Assembly: GCF_014207845.1 (NCBI RefSeq)
Contig: NZ_JACHLC010000004.1
Coordinates: 124,001-188,000 of the forward strand
Reading direction: 5' to 3'
Length of the DNA stretch: 64,000 bases
Origin: Chryseobacterium shigense
GTDB taxonomy: Bacteria > Bacteroidota > Bacteroidia > Flavobacteriales > Weeksellaceae
Shown piece by piece: positions 26,514 through 35,329 of the stretch. The number at the start of each line of letters is the position of its first letter. Position 1 is the stretch's first letter. The translations under genes were made by a program, and so were the position numbers. The notes below the pieces were generated by a model. It did not search any database. It was not told the origin of the DNA and saw only the letters and a program-made list of their open reading frames with translations.

Positions 26514-27488
26514 TTAAGAATTCTCTAAGATATAAGAGAACATCAATGGTGCACAGATAGTCGCATCACTTTCAACGATGAATTTCGGTGTAGTGATATC
26601 CAGTTTACCCCAGGTAATTTTCTCATTCGGAACTGCTCCTGAGTATGAACCGTAAGATGTTGTAGAATCCGATATCTGGCAGAAATAAGACCAGAAAGGA
26701 ATATCATGCATTTCCATATCCTGGTAAAGCATCGGCACTACACAGATAGGGAAATCTCCGGCAATACCTCCTCCGATCTGGAAGAAGCCTACTCCTTTTC
26801 CACCTGAATTTTTAGTATACCAGTCTGCAAGATACGTCATATACTCAATTCCTGATTTCATAGTGGTTGCTGTAAGCTCACCTTTGATGCAGTAAGATGC
26901 AAAGATATTACCCATGGTAGAATCTTCCCATCCCGGAACCACAATTGGCAGGTTTGCTTCTGCAGCGGCAATCATCCATGAGTTTTCTCTTGGAATTTCG
27001 TAATACTGCTCAAGAACTCCTGAAAGGATCATCTTGTACATGAATTCGTGCGGGAAATAACGCTCGCCTTTAGCTTCAGCATCTTTCCAGATCTCTACAA
27101 TATGCTTCTGAAGTCTTCTGAATGCTTCCTCTTCAGGAATACATGTATCTGTAACTCTGTTTAATCCTCTTTCCAACAAATCCCATTCATCCTGCGCGGT
27201 AAGATCTCTGTAATGCGGAACTCTTTCATAGTGAGAGTGGGCCACAAGGTTCATAAGATCTTCTTCAAGGTTGGCTCCTGTACAAGAGATAAAATCTACT
27301 TTTCCCTGACGGATCATTTCTGCAAGGATCTTCCCTAATTCAGCAGTAGACATTGCCCCTGCCAGGGTAATCATCATTTTTCCGCCATCTTTAAGATGCG
27401 CAACATACCCCTTAGATGCATCTACCAATGCAGCCGCATTGAAGTGCAGATAATATTTCTCTATAAATTCAGAAATCGGTTTGCTCAT
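26514..27488 (-). CDS. Deoxyhypusine synthase-like enzyme
   Basis: 324 residues. The fold and motifs are those of deoxyhypusine synthase: TLAGAMSTAELG near the N-terminus, ISCTGANLEEDLMN, PGWEDSTMGN, and the TWGKLD motif with the lysine (near 295) that in the eukaryotic enzyme carries the aminobutyl group. Bacteria lack eIF5A, so hypusination is not its job. Relatives in bacteria make homospermidine or act in polyamine metabolism (inference). A -7 box TATCTTTG (27503-27510) precedes it. Monocistronic. Confidence 0.9.
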   Translation of the reverse strand: MSKPISEFIEKYYLHFNAAALVDASKGYVAHLKDGGKMMITLAGAMSTAELGKILAEMIRQGKVDFISCTGANLEEDLMNLVAHSHYERVPHYRDLTAQDEWDLLERGLNRVTDTCIPEEEAFRRLQKHIVEIWKDAEAKGERYFPHEFMYKMILSGVLEQYYEIPRENSWMIAAAEANLPIVVPGWEDSTMGNIFASYCIKGELTATTMKSGIEYMTYLADWYTKNSGGKGVGFFQIGGGIAGDFPICVVPMLYQDMEMHDIPFWSYFCQISDSTTSYGSYSGAVPNEKITWGKLDITTPKFIVESDATICAPLMFSYILENS

Positions 27489-27502
27489 TTTTTTAATTTT
27501 TG

Positions 27503-27510
27503 CAAAGATA
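27503..27510 (-). promoter_or_regulatory. -7 element of the deoxyhypusine-synthase-like gene
   Basis: TATCTTTG on the minus strand, 14 bases before the ATG; no good TTG at the expected distance. Confidence 0.4.
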
Positions 27511-27613
27511 AAACTTAAAAACGGAATGAAGCAGATGCACTTAAAGAAACTCTGTGCAAACTTTCTTTTCGTTATCTGAAAAACCTGTATTTATTCGGTT
27601 ACACTGTCTTTCC

Positions 27614-28006
27614 CTAAAACTTGAACTTCCTGTTATCCTTTTTTTCAGAGAGCTTCTTTTTCGTATCAAGTCGCTTTTGTTTTTGTCCCTTTGAAGGCTT
27701 GGTTGCAATTCTTTTCTTTTGAACAATTAAAGCTTTATCAACAAGTTCAACAATTTTTTCAACTGCCTTATTCTTGTTCATCAGCTGGGTTCTGCTTTCC
27801 GAGACCGTGAGGAATAAATATCCATCGGTATTAATTCTGTTTTTTAATTTACTATGAATCAGTTCTTTCTGATGATCATTAAAAAATTCAGACTCATCAA
27901 CAAGCCAGAGAACGGTAACGGAAGTTTCCACTTTATTAACATTCTGGCCTCCTGCTCCACTGCTTCGTGAAGTTTTAAAACCGAGTTCTTTTGAAAAGTC
28001 TTTCAT
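27614..28006 (-). CDS. arfB: Ribosome-rescue peptidyl-tRNA hydrolase ArfB
   Basis: 130 residues from ATG 28006 (the frame opens at a TTG seven codons earlier). The GGQ motif lies in SRSSGAGGQNVNKVET (about 13-28), which hydrolyses peptidyl-tRNA in the ribosomal A site. The basic C-terminal tail (KPSKGQKQKRLDTKKKLSEK) threads into the mRNA channel of stalled ribosomes. Size matches E. coli YaeJ (140). It is not a class I release factor, as the codon-recognition domains are absent. It may be co-transcribed with menE, 44 bp upstream on the same strand. Confidence 0.93.
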   Translation of the reverse strand: MKDFSKELGFKTSRSSGAGGQNVNKVETSVTVLWLVDESEFFNDHQKELIHSKLKNRINTDGYLFLTVSESRTQLMNKNKAVEKIVELVDKALIVQKKRIATKPSKGQKQKRLDTKKKLSEKKDNRKFKF

Positions 28007-28050
28007 GTTTTTTATTTTGAGATTCAAGACACTGGAATCAAGATAAAAGA

Positions 28051-29082
28051 TTATAAATATTTACTTATTTTTCTTTCCAGCTCTGTACGGTTTACTTTAC
28101 CGTTGGGAGTTCGTGGAATTTCTTCCATGAAAATAATTTCTTTTGGTTTGTGGAAACTCTTTTCAAATGGTATTTCTGATATTTTCGATACTATATCTCC
28201 GGATTCTTTTCCTTCTATAACCAATATCAGTTTCTGTCCCAAACTTTCGTCATTTATCCCGACAAAAACGGCTTCATTGGGAATTTCTTTTTTTACCAAA
28301 GCTTCCAGTGTTTCAGGAAAAATTTTCGCTCCACCAGAATTAATAACATTATCTATACGTCCCAGGAATTTAAACTGATGGCTATTCTTTATTTCAACTA
28401 AATCATTAGTCTGAAGTACCTCAACATTAAGATTTGGAGCAAATATTTTCAGGCAGCCTCTTTCATCCACACTGATGGAAACATTTTCAAAAACGGTGAA
28501 ATAATCTTCAGGTTCAGGCCTCACCTGCTTCAGGGCAATATGAGAGAGGGTTTCAGACATTCCGTAAGTTTCAAAAATACGGTTTGAGACAGATAATTGC
28601 TGATTACCGGAAATTTTCTGCTTCAAGCTCTCCGAAACAGCTGCCCCGCCAATAATTAAATTTTTAATCAAATGAAGCTTATCCAGAGAATTTTCCACCT
28701 GAAGCGGAGTCATGGCACAGAAGTTTATTTCTTCGTTTAAATGTTCAACAGGTTTCAGAGACGGCTCTACAACAATCAGCTTCAATTTTCTTTCTATGGA
28801 GCGGACTACCATCATCTTTCCTGAAATATATTCTATGGGAAGGCAGATCAATGCTTTATCTCCTTCCTGCAATCCCAGAAAATGACACGTCATCCCAGCA
28901 GAATTAATCATTTTATTTTTTTCGATCTCAAAAATTTTTGGTATTCCTGTGGACCCCGAAGTCTGAACCTTCACAGTATATCCGTGAGAAAACCATTCGT
29001 TCAAAAAAATTTTGATTTTCTGTTCAAAATCTGTCCGAAAGGATAAATTATTAATATTGAGATTATTGAAGTCTATCAGCAT
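28051..29082 (-). CDS. menE: o-Succinylbenzoate-CoA ligase-like AMP-forming enzyme
   Basis: 343 residues from ATG 29082. The longer frame to 29148 would put a Phe-rich helix in front and is not needed. ANL-superfamily motifs: TSGSTGIPK (P-loop, about 42-50), ETYGMSETL (about 193-201), GRIDNVINSGGAKIFPE and the C-terminal catalytic lysine PRTPNGKVNR. It is shorter than typical acyl-CoA ligases (about 480-550), which is usual for flavobacterial MenE. It activates o-succinylbenzoate in menaquinone synthesis. Other men genes are not in view, so substrate is inferred from length and motifs. Confidence 0.75.
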   Translation of the reverse strand: MLIDFNNLNINNLSFRTDFEQKIKIFLNEWFSHGYTVKVQTSGSTGIPKIFEIEKNKMINSAGMTCHFLGLQEGDKALICLPIEYISGKMMVVRSIERKLKLIVVEPSLKPVEHLNEEINFCAMTPLQVENSLDKLHLIKNLIIGGAAVSESLKQKISGNQQLSVSNRIFETYGMSETLSHIALKQVRPEPEDYFTVFENVSISVDERGCLKIFAPNLNVEVLQTNDLVEIKNSHQFKFLGRIDNVINSGGAKIFPETLEALVKKEIPNEAVFVGINDESLGQKLILVIEGKESGDIVSKISEIPFEKSFHKPKEIIFMEEIPRTPNGKVNRTELERKISKYL

Positions 29083-29134
29083 GATTGAGGTAAATAAAAA
29101 GCTGTGTAAATTTAAAAAAAACTTTAAAAAATTC

Positions 29135-29164
29135 TTGTATCTAAACAAAAAAGCTGTAAATTTG
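29135..29164 (+). promoter_or_regulatory. Promoter of tRNA-Gln copy 1
   Basis: TTG (29135-29137), 19 bp, TAAATTTG (29157-29164); the tRNA starts 18 bases later. Full consensus. Confidence 0.8.
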
Positions 29165-29181
29165 CCTCACCAAAATAAAAC

Positions 29182-29252
29182 AGACCTATAGTGTAACGGT
29201 AGCACTCCGGTTTTTGGTACCGTCAGTCGGGGTTCGAATCCCTGTGGGTCTA
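29182..29252 (+). tRNA. tRNA-Gln (anticodon TTG), copy 1
   Basis: 71 nt without encoded CCA. Folds as a cloverleaf: acceptor AGACCTA/TGGGTCT, D stem GTG/CAC, anticodon loop TTTTGGT with anticodon TTG (reads CAA/CAG), and T arm CGGGG-TTCGAAT-CCCTG. In my fold the outermost anticodon-stem pair (27-43) is a C-T mismatch in both copies. It has its own promoter and its own terminator. Confidence 0.95.
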
Positions 29253-29253
29253 C

Positions 29254-29287
29254 AAACCATCCTTTTCAAGGGTGGTTTTTGTTTTTG
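29254..29287 (+). terminator. Terminator of tRNA-Gln copy 1
   Basis: AACCATCC/GGGTGGTT stem (one G-T pair) followed by TTTGTTTTT, one base after the tRNA. Confidence 0.85.
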
Positions 29288-29394
29288 GTATATCCCGGTT
29301 TTTGTTATTCTTAAACTCATTCAAAAAAATCAGTGAAAATTTCATGACTCAAAGCTAAAATAAGACTGACTTATGAAATTTTTCAAAACAGTTT

Positions 29395-29424
29395 TTGTGT
29401 GTAAAGAAAAAAATTGTAGATTTG
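29395..29424 (+). promoter_or_regulatory. Promoter of tRNA-Gln copy 2
   Basis: TTG (29395-29397), 19 bp, TAGATTTG (29417-29424); the tRNA again starts 18 bases later. Confidence 0.8.
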
Positions 29425-29441
29425 CACCACCAAAAATAAAC

Positions 29442-29512
29442 AGACCTATAGTGTAACGGTAGCACTCCGGTTTTTGGTACCGTCAGTCGGGGTTCGAATC
29501 CCTGTGGGTCTA
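29442..29512 (+). tRNA. tRNA-Gln (anticodon TTG), copy 2
   Basis: Identical in all 71 bases to copy 1 (29182-29252) and transcribed from a separate promoter. The interval between the two is 189 bp of unrelated sequence apart from the short promoter and terminator motifs. Confidence 0.95.
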
Positions 29513-29513
29513 C

Positions 29514-29545
29514 AAACCATCCTTTTCAGGATGGTTTTTGTTTTT
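29514..29545. terminator. Terminator of tRNA-Gln copy 2
   Basis: AACCATCC/GGATGGTT perfect stem followed by TTTGTTTTT. It also lies downstream of the minus-strand TonB-like gene and may serve both. Confidence 0.85.
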
Positions 29546-29562
29546 ATCAGCTTGTATGAAAA

Positions 29563-30012
29563 TTACAGATTTTTATATCGAAACGGAATCTTCACAATAT
29601 CAATTACTTTTTCACCTCTGCTATTTTTCCCTGCGGTCCATTTTACTTTATCCGTAGTCTTTATTGCTGCTGTTTTTACTTCACTGTTAAAGATTTCATC
29701 TTTACCGTAAGTTGAAATATTCAGTACATTTCCTTCCTCATCAATTTTTATAATAATCTGTGTATTCAAGATTTTAGATGAAGGCTTCAAAATTTCTTTA
29801 TTCAGGTTTTGCTCTACTTTTTTCACAAAAGCCTTGTTACCATCAGGGAATTGTGCAGGAAAAACAGTTGAAGGCGGAGGCGGAACAGACGCGTCCTGTG
29901 GCTGCCCGGATTCATATCGATCTGAAATCCGGGAATTGGTTTTAGCCTTTACTTTCTGTGAAAAAGCCACTGCTGAAATTAGAACAGAAACTATTATTAT
30001 AATTTTTTTCAT
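29563..30012 (-). CDS. TonB C-terminal-like exported protein
   Basis: 149 residues with a signal peptide (MKKIIIIVSVLISAVAFSQ). A Pro-rich spacer VPPPPSTVFPAQFP (about 43-56) is followed by a TonB/TolA-C-like fold: AFVKKVEQNLNKEIL, IIIKIDEEGNVLNIS, and the terminal VIDIVKIPFRYKN. In Bacteroidota such proteins carry an energy-transducer-like domain without the membrane anchor of true TonB. Role is unknown. Monocistronic. Confidence 0.72.
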   Translation of the reverse strand: MKKIIIIVSVLISAVAFSQKVKAKTNSRISDRYESGQPQDASVPPPPSTVFPAQFPDGNKAFVKKVEQNLNKEILKPSSKILNTQIIIKIDEEGNVLNISTYGKDEIFNSEVKTAAIKTTDKVKWTAGKNSRGEKVIDIVKIPFRYKNL

Positions 30013-30049
30013 AGCTGAATTTAAATACGGTAAAAACAGTACAATAAGA

Positions 30050-30086
30050 TATAAAAAAGGCAGATAAAAATCCGCCCTTTTATATC
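30050..30086 (-). terminator. Weak terminator of the permease gene
   Basis: Imperfect hairpin AAAAGG ... CCTTTT (30056-30061 with 30077-30082) with inner AGAT/ATC pairing; T tract on the minus side. Confidence 0.45.
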
Positions 30087-30095
30087 ATTTACTGA

Positions 30096-31517
30096 TTATT
30101 TATTTTTATACAGTTTAAACATCAAAAACAGGAAAGCCAGCCATACAGGAATCAAAATCACCTGAATTTCCATTCCTGTAATGCTCATCAGTACTAAAAT
30201 AGCCAGTAAGAACAGGATACAGATGTAATTGGAGACCGGATAGAATATGGATGGAAATTTTGATTCAATCCCGGAATTCATGATGCTTTTCTTAAATTTC
30301 AAATGGGTGTAACATATCATCAGCCAGTTGATAATAAGTGTAGAAACCACTAAAGCCATTAAATATTCAAATGCTTTTTCAGGAACCAGTTTATTGATAA
30401 TGATACAGATTCCTGCAAAACAGGAAGATACAATGATGGCATTGGTGGGAACATGACTTTTGTTCAGTTTCGTTAAAAACCCGGGTGCATTTCCCTGCTG
30501 TGCCAATCCGAAAAGCATCCGGCTGTTGCTGTAAACACTGCTGTTATAAACGGATAAAGCTGCTGTCAGAACGATCAGATTAAGGATATTTGCAATGAGT
30601 GAATTAAAGTGTATTACCTTTCCGAATAGATTAAATTCAAAACCGTTTAAATTCTGAAAAACCATTACGAAAGGGCTTGTTCCCTCTGTAATTTCTCTCC
30701 ACGGACTTAAAGCGAATAAAATCACCAAAGCTCCTACATAAAAGATCAGAATTCTGTAGATTACCTGGTTGGTAGCCTGTGGAATTGTTTTTTCGGGATT
30801 CTTTGCTTCTGCTGCGGTAATTCCTATCAGTTCCAGTCCGCCAAATGAAAACATAATCATGGCCATCGCTGCAAATAGTCCTGAATAACCGCTTTCTGTC
30901 TTATTAAATAAACCTTTCGGGAAAAAACCGCCATCATTCCATAAATTCTGAATACTGGCCTTATCCCCTCCCGTACCGGTTACCAGCAGGTAAATACCGA
31001 AAATAATCATAGCCACAATAGCCACAACTTTGATGATGGAAAACCAGAATTCAGTTTCTCCATATACTTTTACAGAAGCAAGGTTTAAAGCATTAATCAC
31101 AATAAAAAAGAATAAACTGGAAACCCAGAGCGGAATTTCGGGCCACCAGAAATGAATATAATGACCTATAGCCGTAAGTTCGGCCATGCTGACGAGAATA
31201 TAGAGTATCCAGTAATTCCACCCCGACGCAAACCCCGGAAAATTTCCCCAATATTTATAGGCAAAATGACTGAAACTTCCGGAAACAGGTTCCTGAACTA
31301 CCATTTCACCAAGCTGGCGCATAATAAAAAATGCAATAATTCCTGCTAAAGCATAGCCCAGAATAACGGAAGGTCCCGCTAAAACCGCTGCCGGACCAAT
31401 CCCAAGAAACAGTCCTGTTCCTATAGCTCCTCCGAGTGCAATTAACTGAATATGCCTGTTGGTTAATCCTCTGACTAAAGACCCATCATTGGACTCTTTT
31501 TTCTCTTCACTGCTCAT
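30096..31517 (-). CDS. APC-family amino-acid permease
   Basis: 473 residues with 12 predicted helices; inner-membrane proton-coupled amino-acid importer. The N-terminal block RHIQLIALGGAIGTGLFLGI, then GYALAGIIAFFIMRQLGEM and EPVSGSFSHFAYKYWG, is that of the AAT subfamily (AroP, PheP, GabP, ProY). FSFGGLELIGITAAEAKNPEKT is the conserved helix 6-7 segment. Substrate cannot be chosen from sequence alone; aromatic amino acids, GABA and proline are all seen in this group. Single gene. Confidence 0.92.
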   Translation of the reverse strand: MSSEEKKESNDGSLVRGLTNRHIQLIALGGAIGTGLFLGIGPAAVLAGPSVILGYALAGIIAFFIMRQLGEMVVQEPVSGSFSHFAYKYWGNFPGFASGWNYWILYILVSMAELTAIGHYIHFWWPEIPLWVSSLFFFIVINALNLASVKVYGETEFWFSIIKVVAIVAMIIFGIYLLVTGTGGDKASIQNLWNDGGFFPKGLFNKTESGYSGLFAAMAMIMFSFGGLELIGITAAEAKNPEKTIPQATNQVIYRILIFYVGALVILFALSPWREITEGTSPFVMVFQNLNGFEFNLFGKVIHFNSLIANILNLIVLTAALSVYNSSVYSNSRMLFGLAQQGNAPGFLTKLNKSHVPTNAIIVSSCFAGICIIINKLVPEKAFEYLMALVVSTLIINWLMICYTHLKFKKSIMNSGIESKFPSIFYPVSNYICILFLLAILVLMSITGMEIQVILIPVWLAFLFLMFKLYKNK

Positions 31518-31633
31518 AAAATCAATTATGCCCTAAATATATAAAACTTTAGAGAAATTCACATTCTATGGAACTGTAAGAACGTTCAACAGGTTCAGTT
31601 TTAAAGAATTAAAAAGTAAAAAACAATATTTCC

Positions 31634-31927
31634 TTATAAATATTCCTCAGGAATTGAAATATTATTCTTTTTCATATACTCCAAAAGTCCCTGATATTTG
31701 TCTTCAGAGCCGCCTGTTCCACATTTATGTGAGATGCTGCAGATGTCGGAAGGTTTGATTTCCAAAATGTCGGAGATCTTCGTTAGTATTTCCAGATTGA
31801 TCTTCACTTTAGAATTTTCAATGTCAGAATAGGCCTTTTGGGAAATGCCCATTTCAAAAGCCATGTACTCCTGTGTAAAATCCTTACTTCTGCGGATTTT
31901 TCTGATATTTTGACCACATACTTTCAT
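31634..31927 (-). CDS. Small XRE-family regulator
   Basis: 97 residues. The HTH occupies residues 5-60: IRKIRRSKDFTQEYMAFEMG, then SQKAYSDIENSKVKI. The short C-terminus has two Cys (ICSISHKCGTGG) that could sense redox state or metal, though this is speculative. It is divergent from ccoNO, with 185 bp between. A -7 box (TAACTTTG, 31991-31984) lies 56 bases upstream of its start. Whether it controls the cytochrome oxidase is unknown. Confidence 0.83.
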   Translation of the reverse strand: MKVCGQNIRKIRRSKDFTQEYMAFEMGISQKAYSDIENSKVKINLEILTKISDILEIKPSDICSISHKCGTGGSEDKYQGLLEYMKKNNISIPEEYL

Positions 31928-32039
31928 TGTTTTCGTTTTAGTAGTTTTCGGTATAGTTTAGAAGAGTATCTACTAGACTTACACAAAGTTAATAAATACC
32001 TTTGGCAAAACATTATACACGTTACATGATATTTATTTC

Positions 32040-32053
32040 TTCATATAAATCAA
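32040..32053 (+). promoter_or_regulatory. FNR-like box upstream of ccoNO
   Basis: TTCAT-ATAA-ATCAA matches TTGAT-N4-ATCAA at 9 of 10 positions. It is centred about 66 bases before the ATG. A weak TAAATATC lies 33 bases downstream, a spacing fitting an activated promoter. The region is AT-rich, so a chance match is possible. Confidence 0.45.
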
Positions 32054-32112
32054 GGTTAATCCCATCTGGTTTCAGAGGATAAATATCACTTCGGTACAAC
32101 ACAATTGGAATT

Positions 32113-34392
32113 ATGGAGACGCAAAAATTCAATTATGACAATAATATTGTCAGAGCATTCTTGTATGCTACTATCGTATTCGGGCTGGTCGGCTTTCTGC
32201 TGGGACTTACAGCCGCACTGATGCTTTTTTATCCTGAATTACCTGAGTTTTTATTCGGAACGGATGATACCACCATCCAGAGTTTAAAAAGCGGAAATAT
32301 TCAGGGATTGATCAATACACAGGGCGCTATGGGATTCGGAAGAATCAGAATGCTGCATACAAGCGCCGTTATTTTTGCTTTTGTGTGTAACTCCTTCTTC
32401 TGTGGTGCTTATTACAGCATGCAGAGACTTTTAAAAACAAGAATGTTCAGCGATACACTCTCATGGATCCATTTCTGGAGCTGGCAGCTGATGATTGTTG
32501 CCGTCGTGATCACTTTCTTAATGGGAATCAATACTTCCAAAGAATACGCCGAACACGAATGGCCTATTGATATTCTGATCACCTTCTCATGGGTCATTTT
32601 CGGAATCAATATGTTCGGAACCATTGCGAAGAGAAGAGTGAGACACCTTTACGTAGCCATATGGTTCTACATCGCAACATGGATTGCCGTAGCCATGCTC
32701 CATATCTTTAATAATCTTGAAGTTCCCCTATCATTTACCAGCTGGAAATCTTATTCTGTATATTCCGGTGTAAAAGATGCTCTTGTACAATGGTGGTACG
32801 GTCACAATGCCGTGGCATTCGTACTGACAACTCCGGTATTAGGTCTGATGTATTATTTCATGCCGAAAGCGGCTCAGCGTCCTGTATTCTCTTATAAATT
32901 ATCCATTATTCACTTTTGGTCGCTGATATTCGTATACCTTTGGGCCGGTCCTCACCACCTTCAGTATACGGCGCTTCCGGCATGGGCTCAGGCCGTAGGT
33001 ACAGGATTCTCTATCATGCTTATTGCACCTTCCTGGGGAGGAATGCTGAACGGCCTTCTTACCTTAAGAGGAGCCTGGGATAAAGTGAGAGAAAATCCGA
33101 TCCTTAAATTCTTTGTAGTAGCAGTTACCTGTTATGGTATGGCTACTTTTGAGGGACCTTTGCTGGCTACAAAATCTTTAAACAAAATCGGGCACTATAC
33201 GGACTGGGTTATCGGGCACGTACATATGGGAGCACTTGGATGGAACGGTTTCATGGCCTTCGGAGTAGTTTATTACCTGATCCCTATTATGTGGAGAACA
33301 CCTTTATGGTCTAAAAAATTAGCCAACTGGCACTTCTGGCTGGGAACATTAGGAATCATCTTTTACGCTGTTCCTATGTATATCTCAGGATTTACACAGG
33401 GATTAATGTGGAAACAGTTCAATCCGGACGGCACTTTAATGTATAAAAACTGGCTGGATACGGTAACGGCAATTATTCCTTACTTTAAAATGAGATTCTT
33501 AGGAGGTATCTTTTATCTTTCTGGAGCTATTTTAATGGTGGTAAATGTGATCAAAACCATAAGATCAGGTTCATTCCAGAAAAACGTTCCCGCGGAAGCT
33601 CCTGCACTGGCAGACATTGGCAGCGCAAGAAAAGAAGGCGAAGGCGTACACCTTTGGCTGGAAAGAACTCCGAAACTGTTATCTATATTGGCATTCATAA
33701 CCGTAGCTATCGGTGGATTGGTGGAAATTATTCCAACATTATCCCTTAAACAAAGTGTTCCGACGATTACGGCTGTAAAACCATACACACCGCTTGAACT
33801 GGAAGGAAGAGACCTGTATATCCGTGAAGGATGTAATGCCTGTCACTCACAGATGATCAGACCTTTCCGTGATGAGATCGTAAGATTTGAAGGCAAAAAC
33901 GGGCAATACTCAAAAGCCGGAGAATTTATCTATGACAGACCATTCTTGTGGGGATCTAAGAGAACCGGACCGGATCTTCACAGAGAAGGAGGCAGAAACC
34001 CGGATTCATGGCACTTTAAACATATGTACAATCCAAGAATTACCTCTGCAGGTTCCATCATGCCCCGTTTCCCGTGGCTGATCACCAACAAACTGGACCG
34101 TACCCAAATGGTTGACAAGATGAGGTTAATGAAAAATTCTTTCGATGTACCTTATTCAAAAGCTGAAATAGATTCTGCAGGAAAATGGGCAGATAATCAG
34201 TCAAAAGCTATTGTACAGAGAATTTATTCTGAAGCGACAGACGTTAAAGACCAGATGGAAAAAGAAAAAACATCAAAAGGAGCATCTTATGTTCCGCTTG
34301 AACAGAGAGAAATCGTAGCGATGATCGCCTATCTTCAAAGATTAGGAACTGATATTAAAACAACACAGATTCAGACAGCAAGCGCTGAATAA
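32113..34392 (+). CDS. ccoNO: cbb3-type cytochrome c oxidase, fused CcoN-CcoO
   Basis: 759 residues; catalytic subunit I fused to the c-type subunit II, as in many Bacteroidota. CcoN (about 1-490) carries the haem and copper ligands: H82, H231 (WYGHNAVAF), H281-H282 (GPHHL), H369 and H371 (IGHVHMG). After a linker and a TM helix (about 520-540), the CcoO part has one c-haem motif, CNACH (about residue 574), then the subunit-specific segment through RFPWL. It is a proton-pumping terminal oxidase with high O2 affinity. Followed 19 bp later by ccoP. Confidence 0.96.
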   Translation: METQKFNYDNNIVRAFLYATIVFGLVGFLLGLTAALMLFYPELPEFLFGTDDTTIQSLKSGNIQGLINTQGAMGFGRIRMLHTSAVIFAFVCNSFFCGAYYSMQRLLKTRMFSDTLSWIHFWSWQLMIVAVVITFLMGINTSKEYAEHEWPIDILITFSWVIFGINMFGTIAKRRVRHLYVAIWFYIATWIAVAMLHIFNNLEVPLSFTSWKSYSVYSGVKDALVQWWYGHNAVAFVLTTPVLGLMYYFMPKAAQRPVFSYKLSIIHFWSLIFVYLWAGPHHLQYTALPAWAQAVGTGFSIMLIAPSWGGMLNGLLTLRGAWDKVRENPILKFFVVAVTCYGMATFEGPLLATKSLNKIGHYTDWVIGHVHMGALGWNGFMAFGVVYYLIPIMWRTPLWSKKLANWHFWLGTLGIIFYAVPMYISGFTQGLMWKQFNPDGTLMYKNWLDTVTAIIPYFKMRFLGGIFYLSGAILMVVNVIKTIRSGSFQKNVPAEAPALADIGSARKEGEGVHLWLERTPKLLSILAFITVAIGGLVEIIPTLSLKQSVPTITAVKPYTPLELEGRDLYIREGCNACHSQMIRPFRDEIVRFEGKNGQYSKAGEFIYDRPFLWGSKRTGPDLHREGGRNPDSWHFKHMYNPRITSAGSIMPRFPWLITNKLDRTQMVDKMRLMKNSFDVPYSKAEIDSAGKWADNQSKAIVQRIYSEATDVKDQMEKEKTSKGASYVPLEQREIVAMIAYLQRLGTDIKTTQIQTASAE

Positions 34393-34411
34393 TGATTAAA
34401 ATAATACTGTA

Positions 34412-35299
34412 ATGAAAAAGAGAACCCCCATTTCAATATATATCGCAACCACGATAGGCTTAACGATCATGGCGTTTGAAATGTTCGCCGGAGATTCAGG
34501 GTATTTTTCCTCTCCGTTTTTCTGGGCGCTGCTGTTAATTGCAATCATCCTCCTGATGATCATGAACTCCATCGGAGATCTGGTTGAAAATGAAAGCTTC
34601 AGCAGATTGTCGGAAGAGGAAAAGAAAGAATATTTAGCAGAGAAAAGCATTCCTTATTACCAAAAGCTTTGGAATTCAGCATTTAAAAAACAGTCTGCTA
34701 CTGAAGAAAAAGATATTCTTATAGATCATGGTTTCGATGGGATTACAGAGCTTGATAATTCACTACCGAAATGGTGGATCGGCCTGTTCTGGTTCGGATG
34801 CATATTCTGCGTAGTCTATCTCACAGCTTTCGCCTTCACAGAATACGCCCACCCGGAAGCGGAATACGACAAAGAAGTAAAAACAATGCTGGCATCCATA
34901 GCGGAATATGAAAAAACCGCTCCCCAGATTGATCTGGCAACAGCAAAATACAGCGCAGATAATATTGCAGAAGGTCAGGAACTCTTCAAAACCAATTGTG
35001 TAACCTGTCACAGTGACGGTGGAAAAGGCGGCATAGGGCCCAACCTTACAGATACACACTGGATCAATATTAAAGAAAAAAGCCTGTTCAAAAACGTATT
35101 CTGGATGCTTGAAAACGGTTCCCCGAATAATCCTACCATGCGCCCTTTCATCAAGGAAGGAACGATTACCGGAAGAGACGCCGAAAAAATTGCCGCTTAT
35201 GTGTATCATATCAACCAGGAAACTTCTCCTGTTACTCCGGCTCAGGGCGGTGCTGCACCTCAGGGTGAAGAAGTGAAATGGGAGAACGGCAACAATTAA
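34412..35299 (+). CDS. ccoP: cbb3-type oxidase subunit CcoP-like (single haem)
   Basis: 295 residues. The N-terminal TM helices (about 8-24, 35-53) precede an Arg/Glu-rich stretch and a third helix (about 119-140). The region GFDGITELDNSLPKWW is the CcoP N-terminal signature. A single CVTCH haem motif is at 196-200, with a distal Met in PTMRPF, so this is monohaem rather than the dihaem proteobacterial form. It probably delivers electrons to CcoO. The C-tail is Pro/Gln/Gly-rich. No CcoG, CcoH, CcoI or CcoS is adjacent. Confidence 0.93.
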   Translation: MKKRTPISIYIATTIGLTIMAFEMFAGDSGYFSSPFFWALLLIAIILLMIMNSIGDLVENESFSRLSEEEKKEYLAEKSIPYYQKLWNSAFKKQSATEEKDILIDHGFDGITELDNSLPKWWIGLFWFGCIFCVVYLTAFAFTEYAHPEAEYDKEVKTMLASIAEYEKTAPQIDLATAKYSADNIAEGQELFKTNCVTCHSDGGKGGIGPNLTDTHWINIKEKSLFKNVFWMLENGSPNNPTMRPFIKEGTITGRDAEKIAAYVYHINQETSPVTPAQGGAAPQGEEVKWENGNN

Positions 35300-35329
35300 C
35301 AACAATTTATTATCTCCATATATCTCTTC

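Noticed and set aside
29083..29148. Longer start of menE
   Set aside because: It would add a Phe/Leu-rich stretch reaching to the tRNA promoter; ATG 29082 fits the family start.
29182..29512. CRISPR-like repeat from the two identical 71-base blocks
   Set aside because: The blocks fold as tRNA-Gln, with only two copies and a 189-bp non-spacer interval.
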